From: Bacillota bacterium
GTDB lineage: Bacteria; Bacillota; Clostridia; Christensenellales; Aristaeellaceae
Direction: 5' to 3'
DNA length: 64,000 nt
Assembly: GCA_023436585.1 (NCBI GenBank)
Contig: JAEZIN010000019.1
Location: 1 to 64,000, forward strand
Below the pieces are notes generated by a model. The model searched no databases and was not told the DNA's origin. It saw only the letters and a program-made list of their open reading frames with translations. Shown here piece by piece: positions 8,932-17,932 of this stretch. Position 1 is the stretch's first letter. The number at the start of each line of letters is the position of its first letter. Made by a program: the position numbers and the translations under genes.

Positions 8932-9286
8932 TGTCAGATGCTGGAGGCGAAAAGGATGAAAAACGTTAGAACTTCACGCAATTCATGCATTTTCTTGTTA
9001 ACTATGATGATGCGTGTACAAAAAGGCAAAAAAATATTTGAAGAGAGCAGCATCGCTTACAGATGGCGTGTCATCTAAACAGAACTAGTGGCGTTCGATC
9101 TTCAATCCTCAACCTACTTTCGGTTGAATCCACAAGTCTAAGTGTCCGGGTTTTTGACCTGAGGATATGCAATTGCGTCAGAACGCACAAAGCGCATATT
9201 GCAGTCGAAGTAGAGGGGGTCGGTGCTTTATGGTCAAAAATTGGTATTATATGGCGAAAAATATACACGGTTTATCCTAGTTGTGA
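8932..9286. other. Gene-free region between the XRE operon and hsdM
   Basis: This stretch has only short, unconvincing reading frames on both strands and no strong ribosome binding sites. Apart from the two divergent promoters at its ends, nothing recognisable is seen. Confidence 0.5.
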
Positions 9287-9314
9287 TTGCAAAGGCTACG
9301 AAAAATGATATACT
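9287..9314 (+). promoter_or_regulatory. Likely hsdM promoter
   Basis: TTGCAA (9287-9292) and TATACT (9309-9314) are 16 bases apart, about 90 bases upstream of the hsdM ATG. Confidence 0.6.
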
Positions 9315-9406
9315 CATTAAAATAGTGCCTATTCTACCGGCATACTGAAGGCCATAAGACACACGATGAAAATAGGCGAAAAACTGATGATGGGCGGGAG
9401 ATAGCC

Positions 9407-12001
9407 ATGAACAAACAGCAGCTTGCCAATAAGATCTGGGAATCCGCGAACAAGATGCGATCCAAGATTGAGGCGAATGAATATAAGGATTACATTCTGG
9501 GATTCATCTTTTATAAGTATCTGTCGGATAAGGAAGCCAAATTCCTGCGGCAAAATGGCATCGCAGAAGATGAAATGCGTACCTCTCTTGTCGAGGATAA
9601 TAGAGAGACCGTAGAGTACATTCAAAGTAATATTGGATATTTCATTGCTTACACTGACCTGTTTTCCACGTGGATTCAAATGGGAAGGGATTTTGACGTC
9701 TCTAATGTTAGAGACGCCTTATCTGCATTCAGCCGCCTGATTAACCCAACTCACAAGAAAATTTTTGAAGGAATATTTGATACTCTGCAAACCGGATTGA
9801 GCAAACTTGGCGATAGCTCAGGCTCCCAGACAAAAGCCATTAGCGATTTGATTCACCTAATTCAAGATATTCCAATGGATGGAAAACAAGATTATGATGT
9901 TCTTGGTTTCATATATGAATATCTGATAGGTATGTTTGCTGCCAATGCAGGGAAAAAGGCTGGCGAATTCTACACACCACATGAAGTGTCTCTTCTTATG
10001 TCAGAAATCGTTGCCAACCATCTAAAAAGTAAAAAAGAAATTCAAATATATGATCCGACAAGCGGATCGGGCTCTCTGCTAATTAACATTGGTCGCAGTG
10101 TCGCAAAGCATATTGATGATGCAAACAGAATTAAGTACTATGCGCAGGAGCTGAAACAGAACACATATAATCTGACTCGTATGAATCTTGTTATGAGGGG
10201 AATTGGGCCGGATAACATTGTAACGCGCAATGGGGATACGCTTGAGGACGATTGGCCGTATTTTGAGGACAATGACCCGATCGGTACATATGATCCTCTG
10301 TATGTGGACGCGGTTGTTTCTAATCCGCCTTATTCTCAAAATTGGGACTCCTCCAATAAGGAGACCGATCCCCGTTATGCCCGTTTTGGCCTTGCACCGA
10401 AGGCGAAGGCTGATTATGCTTTTCTCCTGCATGACCTATATCACATCAAACCAGATGGAATTATGACGATCATCTTACCGCATGGTGTTCTTTTCCGTGG
10501 CGGCGAAGAAGGTGAAATCCGCAAGAACCTTATTGAAAATAACCATATAGATACGATTATCGGACTTCCGGCTAACATTTTCTTCGGAACAGGAATTCCG
10601 ACGATTATTATGGTATTGAAACAAAAGCGTGAAAATGCTGATGTGCTTATCGTAGATGCTTCCAAGGGGTACATAAAGGTTGGGAAAAACAACAATCTGC
10701 GTGCTTCGGATATTAGGCGTATTGCAGATACCGTAATTGAAAGACGCAGCATACCAAAGTACTCACGCCTCGTTTCAAGAGAAGCCATCAGGGAAAATGA
10801 GTATAACCTGAACATCCCGCGATATGTTGATTCATCAGAAAATGCGGAGACATGGGACATATATGCTTCTATGTTTGGAGGCATACCTGAAAAGGAGATT
10901 GATGCACTGTGTTCATACTGGGATGCATTTCCCAGACTGCGCTCTTCTCTATTCAAATGTATCACTGCAGGCTATTATGAAATTGCCGTTGAGAATGTAC
11001 GTGAATCCATTGAGAGGCACGCAGATGTAGCAGGTTTCTGTCAGGGCTTCCAGCTCGCCTTTGACAACTGGGGTACGTACCTAAAAGCAGAGCTCATCGA
11101 CAAAATGGACACAGTCAGTATAACCAAAGAAGAAGCGATTCTGAGTGGCGATATCTTTTCTCGCTTGCAATCCATTCCCTTGATCGACCCTTATGAGGCC
11201 TATCAACTGCTTGACGACAAATGGGAAAAGATCGCAGTCGATTTGGAAATTATCCAAACAGAGGGCTTTGATGCGATCCGAAAAGTTGATCCTAACATGG
11301 TTCTTAAGAAGAAAGATGGCAAGGATCAGGAGGTTCAGGAGGGTTGGCTCGGCCATGTAGTTCCATTTGAGCTTGCTCAGGCGGAACTTTTGAAAGTCGA
11401 TGTAGAGAACCTCCAGAAAAAGGAAAGCCGGCTTTCGGAAATATCATCCGCATATGAGGAAATACTGGATTCGCTCTCTGAGGAAGAGAAGGAGGCCGAA
11501 ACAGTCAATGAGGACAAAGATGCCTTTGTCGCTGCAGCGATCGCGAAAGCTGTCAAGACTTTGAAAGCCGCAACCTCAAAAGAAGGGGCTTTCGCCGAAG
11601 ACTCTTATGAAGCCAAAATACTGAAAATAGGTGATTTGCTGGCCGAAGAAAAGAGCCTGAAAATGCAGATTAAGTCGGATGCGGAAAAGCTACACCTGCT
11701 GACTAAGGCGACCATAGAGGGTTTGACTGACGTGCAGGCACTCACCCTGATTGAGCTGAAATGGATTCAACCTTTAGAAAAAAGTATGGCCAAACTCCCT
11801 GATGCGATCATCCAAACACTGGCTAACCATGTGCAGGCACTTGCTGGGAAATATGCCACGACCTTTGCCGCCGTGGAAGCCGAAATTCGCGATACGGAGA
11901 ACGCCCTTTCCGCACTCATTGATGAGCTGGAATGTAACGAATATGACAGAAAGGGCCTAAATGAGTTGCAAGCACTGCTGAATGGTGAAAAAAATGGCTG
12001 A
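9407..12001 (+). CDS. hsdM: Type I restriction-modification methyltransferase subunit HsdM
   Basis: 864 residues. The N-terminal HsdM_N helical domain (ANKIWESANKMRSKIEANEY) is followed by the N6-adenine methylase core: the SAM-binding region YDPTSGSGSLL near residue 215 and the catalytic NPPY motif (VVSNPPYSQNWD) near residue 300. The C-terminal 350 residues are a long helical extension with acidic coiled-coil segments, as in the longer HsdM subfamily. It methylates adenines in the bipartite sites chosen by HsdS. GGGAGAT precedes the ATG. The 3' end overlaps hsdS, so the two are translated together. Confidence 0.95.
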   Translation: MNKQQLANKIWESANKMRSKIEANEYKDYILGFIFYKYLSDKEAKFLRQNGIAEDEMRTSLVEDNRETVEYIQSNIGYFIAYTDLFSTWIQMGRDFDVSNVRDALSAFSRLINPTHKKIFEGIFDTLQTGLSKLGDSSGSQTKAISDLIHLIQDIPMDGKQDYDVLGFIYEYLIGMFAANAGKKAGEFYTPHEVSLLMSEIVANHLKSKKEIQIYDPTSGSGSLLINIGRSVAKHIDDANRIKYYAQELKQNTYNLTRMNLVMRGIGPDNIVTRNGDTLEDDWPYFEDNDPIGTYDPLYVDAVVSNPPYSQNWDSSNKETDPRYARFGLAPKAKADYAFLLHDLYHIKPDGIMTIILPHGVLFRGGEEGEIRKNLIENNHIDTIIGLPANIFFGTGIPTIIMVLKQKRENADVLIVDASKGYIKVGKNNNLRASDIRRIADTVIERRSIPKYSRLVSREAIRENEYNLNIPRYVDSSENAETWDIYASMFGGIPEKEIDALCSYWDAFPRLRSSLFKCITAGYYEIAVENVRESIERHADVAGFCQGFQLAFDNWGTYLKAELIDKMDTVSITKEEAILSGDIFSRLQSIPLIDPYEAYQLLDDKWEKIAVDLEIIQTEGFDAIRKVDPNMVLKKKDGKDQEVQEGWLGHVVPFELAQAELLKVDVENLQKKESRLSEISSAYEEILDSLSEEEKEAETVNEDKDAFVAAAIAKAVKTLKAATSKEGAFAEDSYEAKILKIGDLLAEEKSLKMQIKSDAEKLHLLTKATIEGLTDVQALTLIELKWIQPLEKSMAKLPDAIIQTLANHVQALAGKYATTFAAVEAEIRDTENALSALIDELECNEYDRKGLNELQALLNGEKNG

Positions 12002-13217
12002 AAAATGTACGAAACCGGCGATTCGATTTACTGGTTTCACTGACGCTTGGGAACAGCGTAAGGTTGGAGAATTAGCAGAACAATACATCGGTGGGGGCAC
12101 TCCGAGCACAGCAAAATGTGAATATTGGAATGGAAGTTTACCTTGGATTCAGTCTTCCGATTTGACAGAAAATATCCTTTTTGATGTAGCTCCAAGGAAA
12201 AGGATAACCGAAGCAGGTTTATTGAAATCCGCAACAAAGCTCGTTGCAGCGGGTTCTATTGCCGTTATTACTCGTGTTGGGGTGGGAAAACTGGCATACA
12301 TGCCCTATGTGTACGCAACAAGCCAGGATTTTTTATCGCTGAGCAAACTCAAAGCAGACGGTCAATTCCTTGTCTATGCACTTTACCAGATGATACAAAA
12401 AGAACTTCATAACGTTCAGGGTACATCAATTAAGGGAATCACTAAGGATGAGCTTCTGCAAAAAACGGTCATTATCCCTCGAAATTCCGATGAGCAAGTA
12501 CAAATAAGAAAGTTCTTTCTCAGCCTCGACAACCTTATCACCCTTCATCAGCGTAAGTATGATAAGCTAGTCAACGTCAAGAAAGCAATGTTGGAAAAAA
12601 TGTTCCCACAAAATGGTGCATGCGTTCCTGAAATCCGGTTCACTGGCTTTACTGATGCTTGGGAACAGCGTAAGGTTGGTGAAATAGTTTCAGATGCTGA
12701 ACGCCCAATCGCCATGAGGGATAGTGAGGTTTACCAGCTTGTCACCGTGAAACGCCGCAATGAGGGTGTGATATCACGCGGCTTTCTCAAAGGGAAGGAC
12801 ATTCTGGTAAAGAACTATTTCGAGATCAGGGCAGGCGACTTCATTATCTCGAAACGGCAAGTTATACATGGTGGTAACGGACTTGTGCCAGAAAGCCTTG
12901 ACAGATCAGTGGTTTCAAACGAATACCTGATTGTTATAAGCAACAATGCTATATCGTCCAGATTCTGGACGCTCATGTCAAAGCGACATGAAATGTACAG
13001 AATGTTCTTTTTAAGCTCCTATGGCGTCGATGTCGAAAAAATGGTTTTCAACGTTGAAGATTGGAAAAAACGTAATGTCACCATTCCCTCTATGCCGGAG
13101 CAAAATCGAATTGTCGAGTATTTTGATCACATTGACCGCCTTATCACCCTTCATCAGCGTAAGTTAGAAAAGCTACAAAACCTAAAGAAAGCCTGTCTTG
13201 AAAAGATGTTTGTATGA
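11982..13217 (+). CDS. hsdS: Type I specificity subunit HsdS (expressed copy)
   Basis: 411 residues with two target-recognition domains (TRDs), each introduced by FTGFTDAWEQRKVGE (residues 15 and 219) and each ended by an LITLHQRK conserved helix (near residues 185 and 387). TRD1 has GGGTPSTAKCEYW; TRD2 begins SDAERPIAMRD. The repeated protein motifs are encoded by near-identical DNA that recurs in two silent half-genes at 16450-16971 and 17944-18462. The start may be the ATG at 11982 or at 11994, both inside the hsdM 3' end. Swapping of its TRDs with the silent cassettes is inferred. Confidence 0.93.
   Translation: MVKKMAEKCTKPAIRFTGFTDAWEQRKVGELAEQYIGGGTPSTAKCEYWNGSLPWIQSSDLTENILFDVAPRKRITEAGLLKSATKLVAAGSIAVITRVGVGKLAYMPYVYATSQDFLSLSKLKADGQFLVYALYQMIQKELHNVQGTSIKGITKDELLQKTVIIPRNSDEQVQIRKFFLSLDNLITLHQRKYDKLVNVKKAMLEKMFPQNGACVPEIRFTGFTDAWEQRKVGEIVSDAERPIAMRDSEVYQLVTVKRRNEGVISRGFLKGKDILVKNYFEIRAGDFIISKRQVIHGGNGLVPESLDRSVVSNEYLIVISNNAISSRFWTLMSKRHEMYRMFFLSSYGVDVEKMVFNVEDWKKRNVTIPSMPEQNRIVEYFDHIDRLITLHQRKLEKLQNLKKACLEKMFV
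12045..12062 (+). repeat. hsdS repeat A, copy 1 (start of TRD1)
   Basis: GCTTGGGAACAGCGTAAG, coding AWEQRK; the same 18 bases occur at 12657, 16450 and, inverted, at 18445. Confidence 0.9.
12525..12557 (+). repeat. hsdS repeat B, copy 1 (end of TRD1)
   Basis: A 33-base sequence coding LDNLITLHQRK, identical at 16939-16971 and, inverted, at 17944-17976. With repeat A it brackets TRD1. Confidence 0.9.
12657..12674 (+). repeat. hsdS repeat A, copy 2 (start of TRD2)
   Basis: An exact 18-base copy of repeat A in direct orientation, at the start of the second recognition domain of the expressed hsdS. Confidence 0.9.
13140..13163 (+). repeat. hsdS repeat B, copy 2 (end of TRD2)
   Basis: The last 24 bases of repeat B are identical to the other copies; the first part has diverged, so this copy is shorter. 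Confidence 0.85.
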
Positions 13218-13254
13218 TTTCATGAGGGTTACAGCGGAAAGGAGCGGAAATCTC

Positions 13255-16200
13255 TTGATATATAGTAAGGAATCGGACTTTGAAGCGGCTTTGATCGCGT
13301 TGCTCCCTCAGAAGGGTTGGGAACATGCTATCCTGGAATATCCAACAGAAGCTGATCTGCTGAAGAATTGGGCAAATATCCTGTTTGAAAATAACAGAGG
13401 GATTGACCGCCTCAACGATTTTCCGTTGACCGACGGAGAAATGCAGCAGATTATCGAACAGATTACGACATTGCGGACACCCTTAAAGCTGAATGGTTTT
13501 ATCAACGGCAAAACAGTATCCATCAGACGGGACAACCCAGCGGATATCTTACATTTCGGTAAAGAAGTAAGCCTGAAGATTTATGATCGCCAGGAAATTG
13601 CCGCCGGGCAAAGCCGATATCAGATTGCGAAGCAGCCTAAGTTTGCCCGCAAGGCTAAAATTCTAAATGACCGGCGCGGCGACTTGATGTTGTTGATTAA
13701 CGGAATGCCTGTTATTCATATAGAACTAAAGCGCAGTGGCATTCCCGTCAGTCAGGCCTGCAACCAGATTGAGAAGTATACAGGCGAAGGTCTTTTCGCG
13801 GGTCTCTTTTCGTTGATTCAGGTCTTTGTCGCGATGGAACCGGATGAAACAGTATATTTCTCCAATCCTGGTCCTGATGGCAAGTTCAATAAAGACTTCT
13901 ATTTCCATTGGGCAGACTTCAACAACGAGCCGATTAACAAATGGCAAGATATCGCCGCTTCACTCCTATCTATTCCGATGGCGCATCAGCTGATTGGCTT
14001 TTACACCGTTGCCGATGATTCGGATGGCGTTTTGAAGGTCATGCGTAGTTATCAATATTATGCGGCGAATGCTATCTCAGATCGCGTATCAAAAACGAAC
14101 TGGAAAAGTATCCACATGCTAGGCGGCTATATTTGGCATACGACTGGCTCCGGCAAGACCATGACCAGTTTCAAGTCCGCACAGCTGATTGCCAATTCAA
14201 AGGATGCTGACAAAGTTATCTTCCTGATGGACAGAATTGAACTCGGTACACAATCGCTTGAGGAATACCGCAATTTTGCAGATGATGGTGACGATGTGCA
14301 AGCTACGGAGAATACCGGCGTGCTTATAACAAAGCTGAAAAGCACCGCACCATCCGATACGCTTATCGTGACATCTATCCAGAAGATGAGCAATATTGAA
14401 GAAGGCGAAGATGCGTTAAATGCCCGAGACATTAAGATTATGAATGAAAAGAGGATTGTCTTTATCGTAGACGAGGCACACCGCTCAACCTTTGGCGAAA
14501 TGCTGCTCACGATCAAGAAAACTTTTCCCTCTGCCATGTTCTTCGGATTCACCGGGACACCCATTCAAGAGGAGAATCAGAAGAAGATGAATACGACCAC
14601 GACAGTATTTGGTGATGAGCTGCATCGCTATAGCATTGCAGATGGTATCCGCGACAAGAATGTGCTCGGATTTGATCCGTATATGGTTACCACCTATAGG
14701 GACACGGATGTCAGAAATGCGGTCGCATTGGTAAAAGCCAAAGCAGATACTGTTGAAGAAGCCATTGCCGATCCCCAAAAAAGCGCAATATACTATAAAT
14801 ATATGGATGCCACTCAGGTGAATATGGCGGGATATATAGCCGAAGACGGGCAATATGTTAAAGGCATTGAAGACGAGCTCCCAAATACGCAGTATGACAG
14901 GCTTGAGCACCGTCAAATCGTCTTAACCGATATTTTACAAAACTGGGTGCGGCTCAGTCATAATGGCAAATTTCATGCAATATTTGCGACTAGCAGTATT
15001 CCGGATGCGATAGAGTATTATCGGCTTTTCAAGGCAACGAAACCTGACCTTAAGATCACTGCATTGTTTGATCCCAACATCGATAATCTCGGTGGCGCTG
15101 CGTTTAAGGAAGATGGGCTTGTAGAGCTCATGCTGGATTACAATAGGCGTTATGGCCAGGATTTTGATCTTGGCAAACACGCAAAGTTCAAGAAGGACAT
15201 TGCTTCTCGGCTTGCTCACAAGAAACCCTATGAAAAAATTGAGAAAACACCGGATATGCAAATCGACCTGCTGATCGTCGTAGATCAGATGCTGACCGGG
15301 TTTGATTCTAAGTGGATTAATACGCTTTATCTGGACAAGGTGCTACGGTATGAAAACATCATCCAGGCATTTTCTCGCACCAACCGTTTATTTGGCCCAG
15401 ATAAGCCCTTCGGTACGATACGCTATTATCGTAGACCGCACACCATGGAGCGTAATATAAGAGATGCGGTGAAATTATATTCCGGAGACAAACCAATCGG
15501 ACTTTTCGTCCAACACTTAAATTACAATTTGGATAAGATGAACTCAATCTATGATGACATAAGCGAGTTGTTTGCTCATGCGGGTTTTCCTGGATTTGAA
15601 AAATTGCCAGATGATCGTTCTGAGAGGGGCCGATTTGCCAAGCTGTTCAAAGAGCTGAACGCTTATCTGGAAGCTGCAAAAATCCAGGGGTTCACGTGGA
15701 ATCAACTAAGGTACGAATTCAGTAATGGCCGAGGGAAGCCAAAAGACATAGTTGAAATGCAATTTACTGAGCAGTCTTATCTGATCCTTGCTCTCCGCTA
15801 CAAGGAATTGTTTGGTGCGGGTGGCGATGGTGATACAGGAGATGGCGACGTTCCGTATGAAATAGATGGTTATCTGACCGAGATCGATACTGGTGTAATC
15901 GACACCAACTACATGAATTCGCGTTTTGAGAAATACCTCAGAACGATCGGCCATGAAGGTGCAGATGAAGCGTTAGACGATTTGCATAAATCATTTGCAA
16001 CCCTGACGCAGGAAGAGCAGAAGTATGCCAATATATTCATACATGATGTTCAAAGCGGAAGCGTAGTCATGGAATGCGGGAAAACCTTCCGTGACTACAT
16101 AACCCTGTACCAGGCAAGAGCAAAGGATGATCAGATACACCGACTGGTCAGCATTTTGAGACTCGATGAAGGGAAATTGCGAAAAATGCTAGCGGCTGGA

Positions 16201-16383
16201 GTGACTGAAGCCAACATAAATGAATTTGGGCGCTTCGATGACCTAAAAGGCACTGTTGATAAGCTCCAGGCAAAAGCTTATTTTGATGAACTGGAAGGGA
16301 AGAAACTATCACCCTTGCAGGTGAACATAAAAATTCAGAGCCTTCTTAAGAAATTCATTCTCGGCGGAGGCACAGAAGTGTAG
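13255..16383 (+). CDS. hsdR: Type I restriction endonuclease/translocase subunit HsdR
   Basis: About 1042 residues from a TTG at 13255, chosen because AAAGGAG lies ten bases upstream; the frame opens earlier inside hsdS. The N-terminal nuclease domain has the metal-binding pattern in RGDLMLL and HIELKRSG. The motor domain shows Walker A (TTGSGKTMTS), motif II (FIVDEAHRST), motif III (FGFTGTPI) and domain 2 motifs (QAFSRTNRLFG). It translocates and cuts unmodified DNA together with HsdM and HsdS. It is followed directly by a terminator, so the hsdM-S-R operon ends here. All catalytic motifs look intact. Confidence 0.94.
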   Translation: MIYSKESDFEAALIALLPQKGWEHAILEYPTEADLLKNWANILFENNRGIDRLNDFPLTDGEMQQIIEQITTLRTPLKLNGFINGKTVSIRRDNPADILHFGKEVSLKIYDRQEIAAGQSRYQIAKQPKFARKAKILNDRRGDLMLLINGMPVIHIELKRSGIPVSQACNQIEKYTGEGLFAGLFSLIQVFVAMEPDETVYFSNPGPDGKFNKDFYFHWADFNNEPINKWQDIAASLLSIPMAHQLIGFYTVADDSDGVLKVMRSYQYYAANAISDRVSKTNWKSIHMLGGYIWHTTGSGKTMTSFKSAQLIANSKDADKVIFLMDRIELGTQSLEEYRNFADDGDDVQATENTGVLITKLKSTAPSDTLIVTSIQKMSNIEEGEDALNARDIKIMNEKRIVFIVDEAHRSTFGEMLLTIKKTFPSAMFFGFTGTPIQEENQKKMNTTTTVFGDELHRYSIADGIRDKNVLGFDPYMVTTYRDTDVRNAVALVKAKADTVEEAIADPQKSAIYYKYMDATQVNMAGYIAEDGQYVKGIEDELPNTQYDRLEHRQIVLTDILQNWVRLSHNGKFHAIFATSSIPDAIEYYRLFKATKPDLKITALFDPNIDNLGGAAFKEDGLVELMLDYNRRYGQDFDLGKHAKFKKDIASRLAHKKPYEKIEKTPDMQIDLLIVVDQMLTGFDSKWINTLYLDKVLRYENIIQAFSRTNRLFGPDKPFGTIRYYRRPHTMERNIRDAVKLYSGDKPIGLFVQHLNYNLDKMNSIYDDISELFAHAGFPGFEKLPDDRSERGRFAKLFKELNAYLEAAKIQGFTWNQLRYEFSNGRGKPKDIVEMQFTEQSYLILALRYKELFGAGGDGDTGDGDVPYEIDGYLTEIDTGVIDTNYMNSRFEKYLRTIGHEGADEALDDLHKSFATLTQEEQKYANIFIHDVQSGSVVMECGKTFRDYITLYQARAKDDQIHRLVSILRLDEGKLRKMLAAGVTEANINEFGRFDDLKGTVDKLQAKAYFDELEGKKLSPLQVNIKIQSLLKKFILGGGTEV

Positions 16384-16386
16384 TAA

Positions 16387-17007
16387 ATGATGCGTATGAA
16401 TTATTACTCAAGTGAAAGAGCCAAAGCTGTTTTTGGCTCTTTTTCTTATGCTTGGGAACAGCGTAAGTTGGGAGATCTGTGCGGCCATTTGGAATATGGG
16501 CTTAATGCTGCGGCTACCATTTTTGATGGCAAGAGCAAGTATATTCGGATCACGGATATAGATGATAACACTCACCAATTCAAGACAGACGACCTTACAA
16601 GCCCAGATACTGTGTTAGGTGCGGCAGAAAAATATGTCCTTTGTGAAGGTGACATATTGTTTGCTCGCACAGGTGCCAGCGTCGGAAAAACTTATATATA
16701 TCGGGCTTCTGATGGCCTTGTGTACTTTGCCGGGTTCCTAATTCGAGCCAACATCATACCAGATTACGATGCGGATTTTATTTTTCAAAATACGCTTACA
16801 AGTCAATATAAAAAGTTCATCAGGTTAACCTCTCAGCGTTCTGGACAGCCAGGGGTAAATGCTCAGGAGTATAGCGGATTTGAAATTATGACACCCAGTT
16901 TACCCGAGCAGTTGAAAGTTGGTGCATTCTTCCGCCAACTCGACAACCTTATCACCCTTCATCAGCGTAAGCCAAAATACATGAAATGGAGGGTTGGCTA
17001 TGCCTGA
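16387..17007 (+). CDS. Silent half-HsdS cassette (one TRD), direct orientation
   Basis: 206 residues of open frame, but the recognisable part is only 16450-16971: one TRD between repeat A (AWEQRK) and repeat B (LDNLITLHQRK). The TRD differs from both in the expressed gene (LGDLCGHLEYGLNAAATIF). The first 20 residues have no ribosome binding site and lie over the hsdR terminator (16415-16445), and the end after HQRK is short and unrelated. It is therefore best read as a promoterless storage cassette, although translation as a half-subunit able to dimerise cannot be excluded. Confidence 0.75.
   Translation: MMRMNYYSSERAKAVFGSFSYAWEQRKLGDLCGHLEYGLNAAATIFDGKSKYIRITDIDDNTHQFKTDDLTSPDTVLGAAEKYVLCEGDILFARTGASVGKTYIYRASDGLVYFAGFLIRANIIPDYDADFIFQNTLTSQYKKFIRLTSQRSGQPGVNAQEYSGFEIMTPSLPEQLKVGAFFRQLDNLITLHQRKPKYMKWRVGYA
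16415..16445 (+). terminator. Rho-independent terminator of the hsdMSR operon
   Basis: An 11-bp perfect stem (AAAGAGCCAAA with TTTGGCTCTTT, six-base loop) followed by TTTTC. It lies inside the apparent 5' end of the half-hsdS cassette and would keep that cassette untranscribed. Confidence 0.8.
16450..16467 (+). repeat. hsdS repeat A, copy 3 (silent cassette 1)
   Basis: An exact 18-base copy. Identity with the inverted copy at 18445-18462 extends to 23 bases from TATGCTTGG onward. Confidence 0.9.
16939..16971 (+). repeat. hsdS repeat B, copy 3 (silent cassette 1)
   Basis: A 33-base exact copy that ends the direct silent cassette, just before the recombinase gene. Confidence 0.9.
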
Positions 17008-17932
17008 ACCGATAAGGAAAACGGATATTTTCTGTAATTATTATGCTCAATGGATTTCCGTATATAAGGAGGGTGCAATACGAAAGGTCACTATGGACAA
17101 GTATCTCATGACGCACTTGTGGCTTAAGAGACTTGTTCCCACACTCCAAATCTGCGATTTGACGCGGATTACATACCAGCGGTTACTTAACGAATATGCT
17201 ATGTGTCATGAACGGCAAACAACTATGGATTTCCATCATCAGCTGAAATGTGCGATTTTGGATGCAGTTGATGAAGGCCTTATTGAAAGAGACCCAACAA
17301 GGAAGGTGATTATTAAGGGCATAAACCCGAAGGAGAAGAAACCTAAGTTTATCAACCAATTTGAACTGCATACATTGCTCACACATCTCGACTTACAACC
17401 CCGTGTAAACTGGGATTGGTTTATTCTTTTGGTAGCAAAGACCGGAATGCGTTTTTCTGAAGCGCTTGCTCTTACTCCAAAGGATTTTGACTTTACACAC
17501 CAGTTGCTATCTGTAAACAAGACGTGGAACTACAAGGGAGATGGAGGCTTTCTTCCAACCAAAAACCAGTCATCTGTCCGAAAAATACAGCTCGATTGGC
17601 AAATAATCATGCAGTTCTCCGCGCTAATCAAGGGATTGCCTGAGGACAGGATGATTTTTGTTGGTAATAAGGAAAAAGTGTACAACTCCACAGTCAACGA
17701 CATCTTGGAAAGGCACTGTAGAGCAGCAGATATCCCTGTGATTACTATCCATGGTTTGCGGCATACACATGCGTCGATATTGCTCTTTGCTGGCGTTTCT
17801 ATAGCAAGCGTTGCTCGTAGGCTGGGTCATGCAAGCATGACAACAACTCAGAAAATATACTTGCACATTATTCATGAGCTCGAAAACAAGGACGTGGACC
17901 TAGTAATGCGATCATTATCAAGTTTGACCTAA
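17000..17932 (+). CDS. Tyrosine recombinase, likely the hsdS invertase
   Basis: 310 residues from the ATG at 17000, with GGAGGG six bases upstream. The N-terminal SAM-like core-binding domain covers residues 1-110. The catalytic domain has the first Arg in TGMRFSEALAL, then HGLRHTHAS (His-x-x-Arg with the following His), GHASMTTTQ and the nucleophile Tyr in KIYLHI. It lies exactly between two inverted half-hsdS cassettes, the arrangement of recombinases that switch type I specificity in Firmicutes and Bacteroides. It is about the size of XerC-like proteins, shorter than most element integrases. Its action on repeats A or B is inferred. Confidence 0.88.
   Translation: MPEPIRKTDIFCNYYAQWISVYKEGAIRKVTMDKYLMTHLWLKRLVPTLQICDLTRITYQRLLNEYAMCHERQTTMDFHHQLKCAILDAVDEGLIERDPTRKVIIKGINPKEKKPKFINQFELHTLLTHLDLQPRVNWDWFILLVAKTGMRFSEALALTPKDFDFTHQLLSVNKTWNYKGDGGFLPTKNQSSVRKIQLDWQIIMQFSALIKGLPEDRMIFVGNKEKVYNSTVNDILERHCRAADIPVITIHGLRHTHASILLFAGVSIASVARRLGHASMTTTQKIYLHIIHELENKDVDLVMRSLSSLT

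Noticed and set aside
9063..9308. Open frames of 81 (plus) and 65 (minus) codons between the XRE operon and hsdM
   Set aside because: No ribosome binding sites or protein-like composition; the hsdM promoter lies inside the first one.
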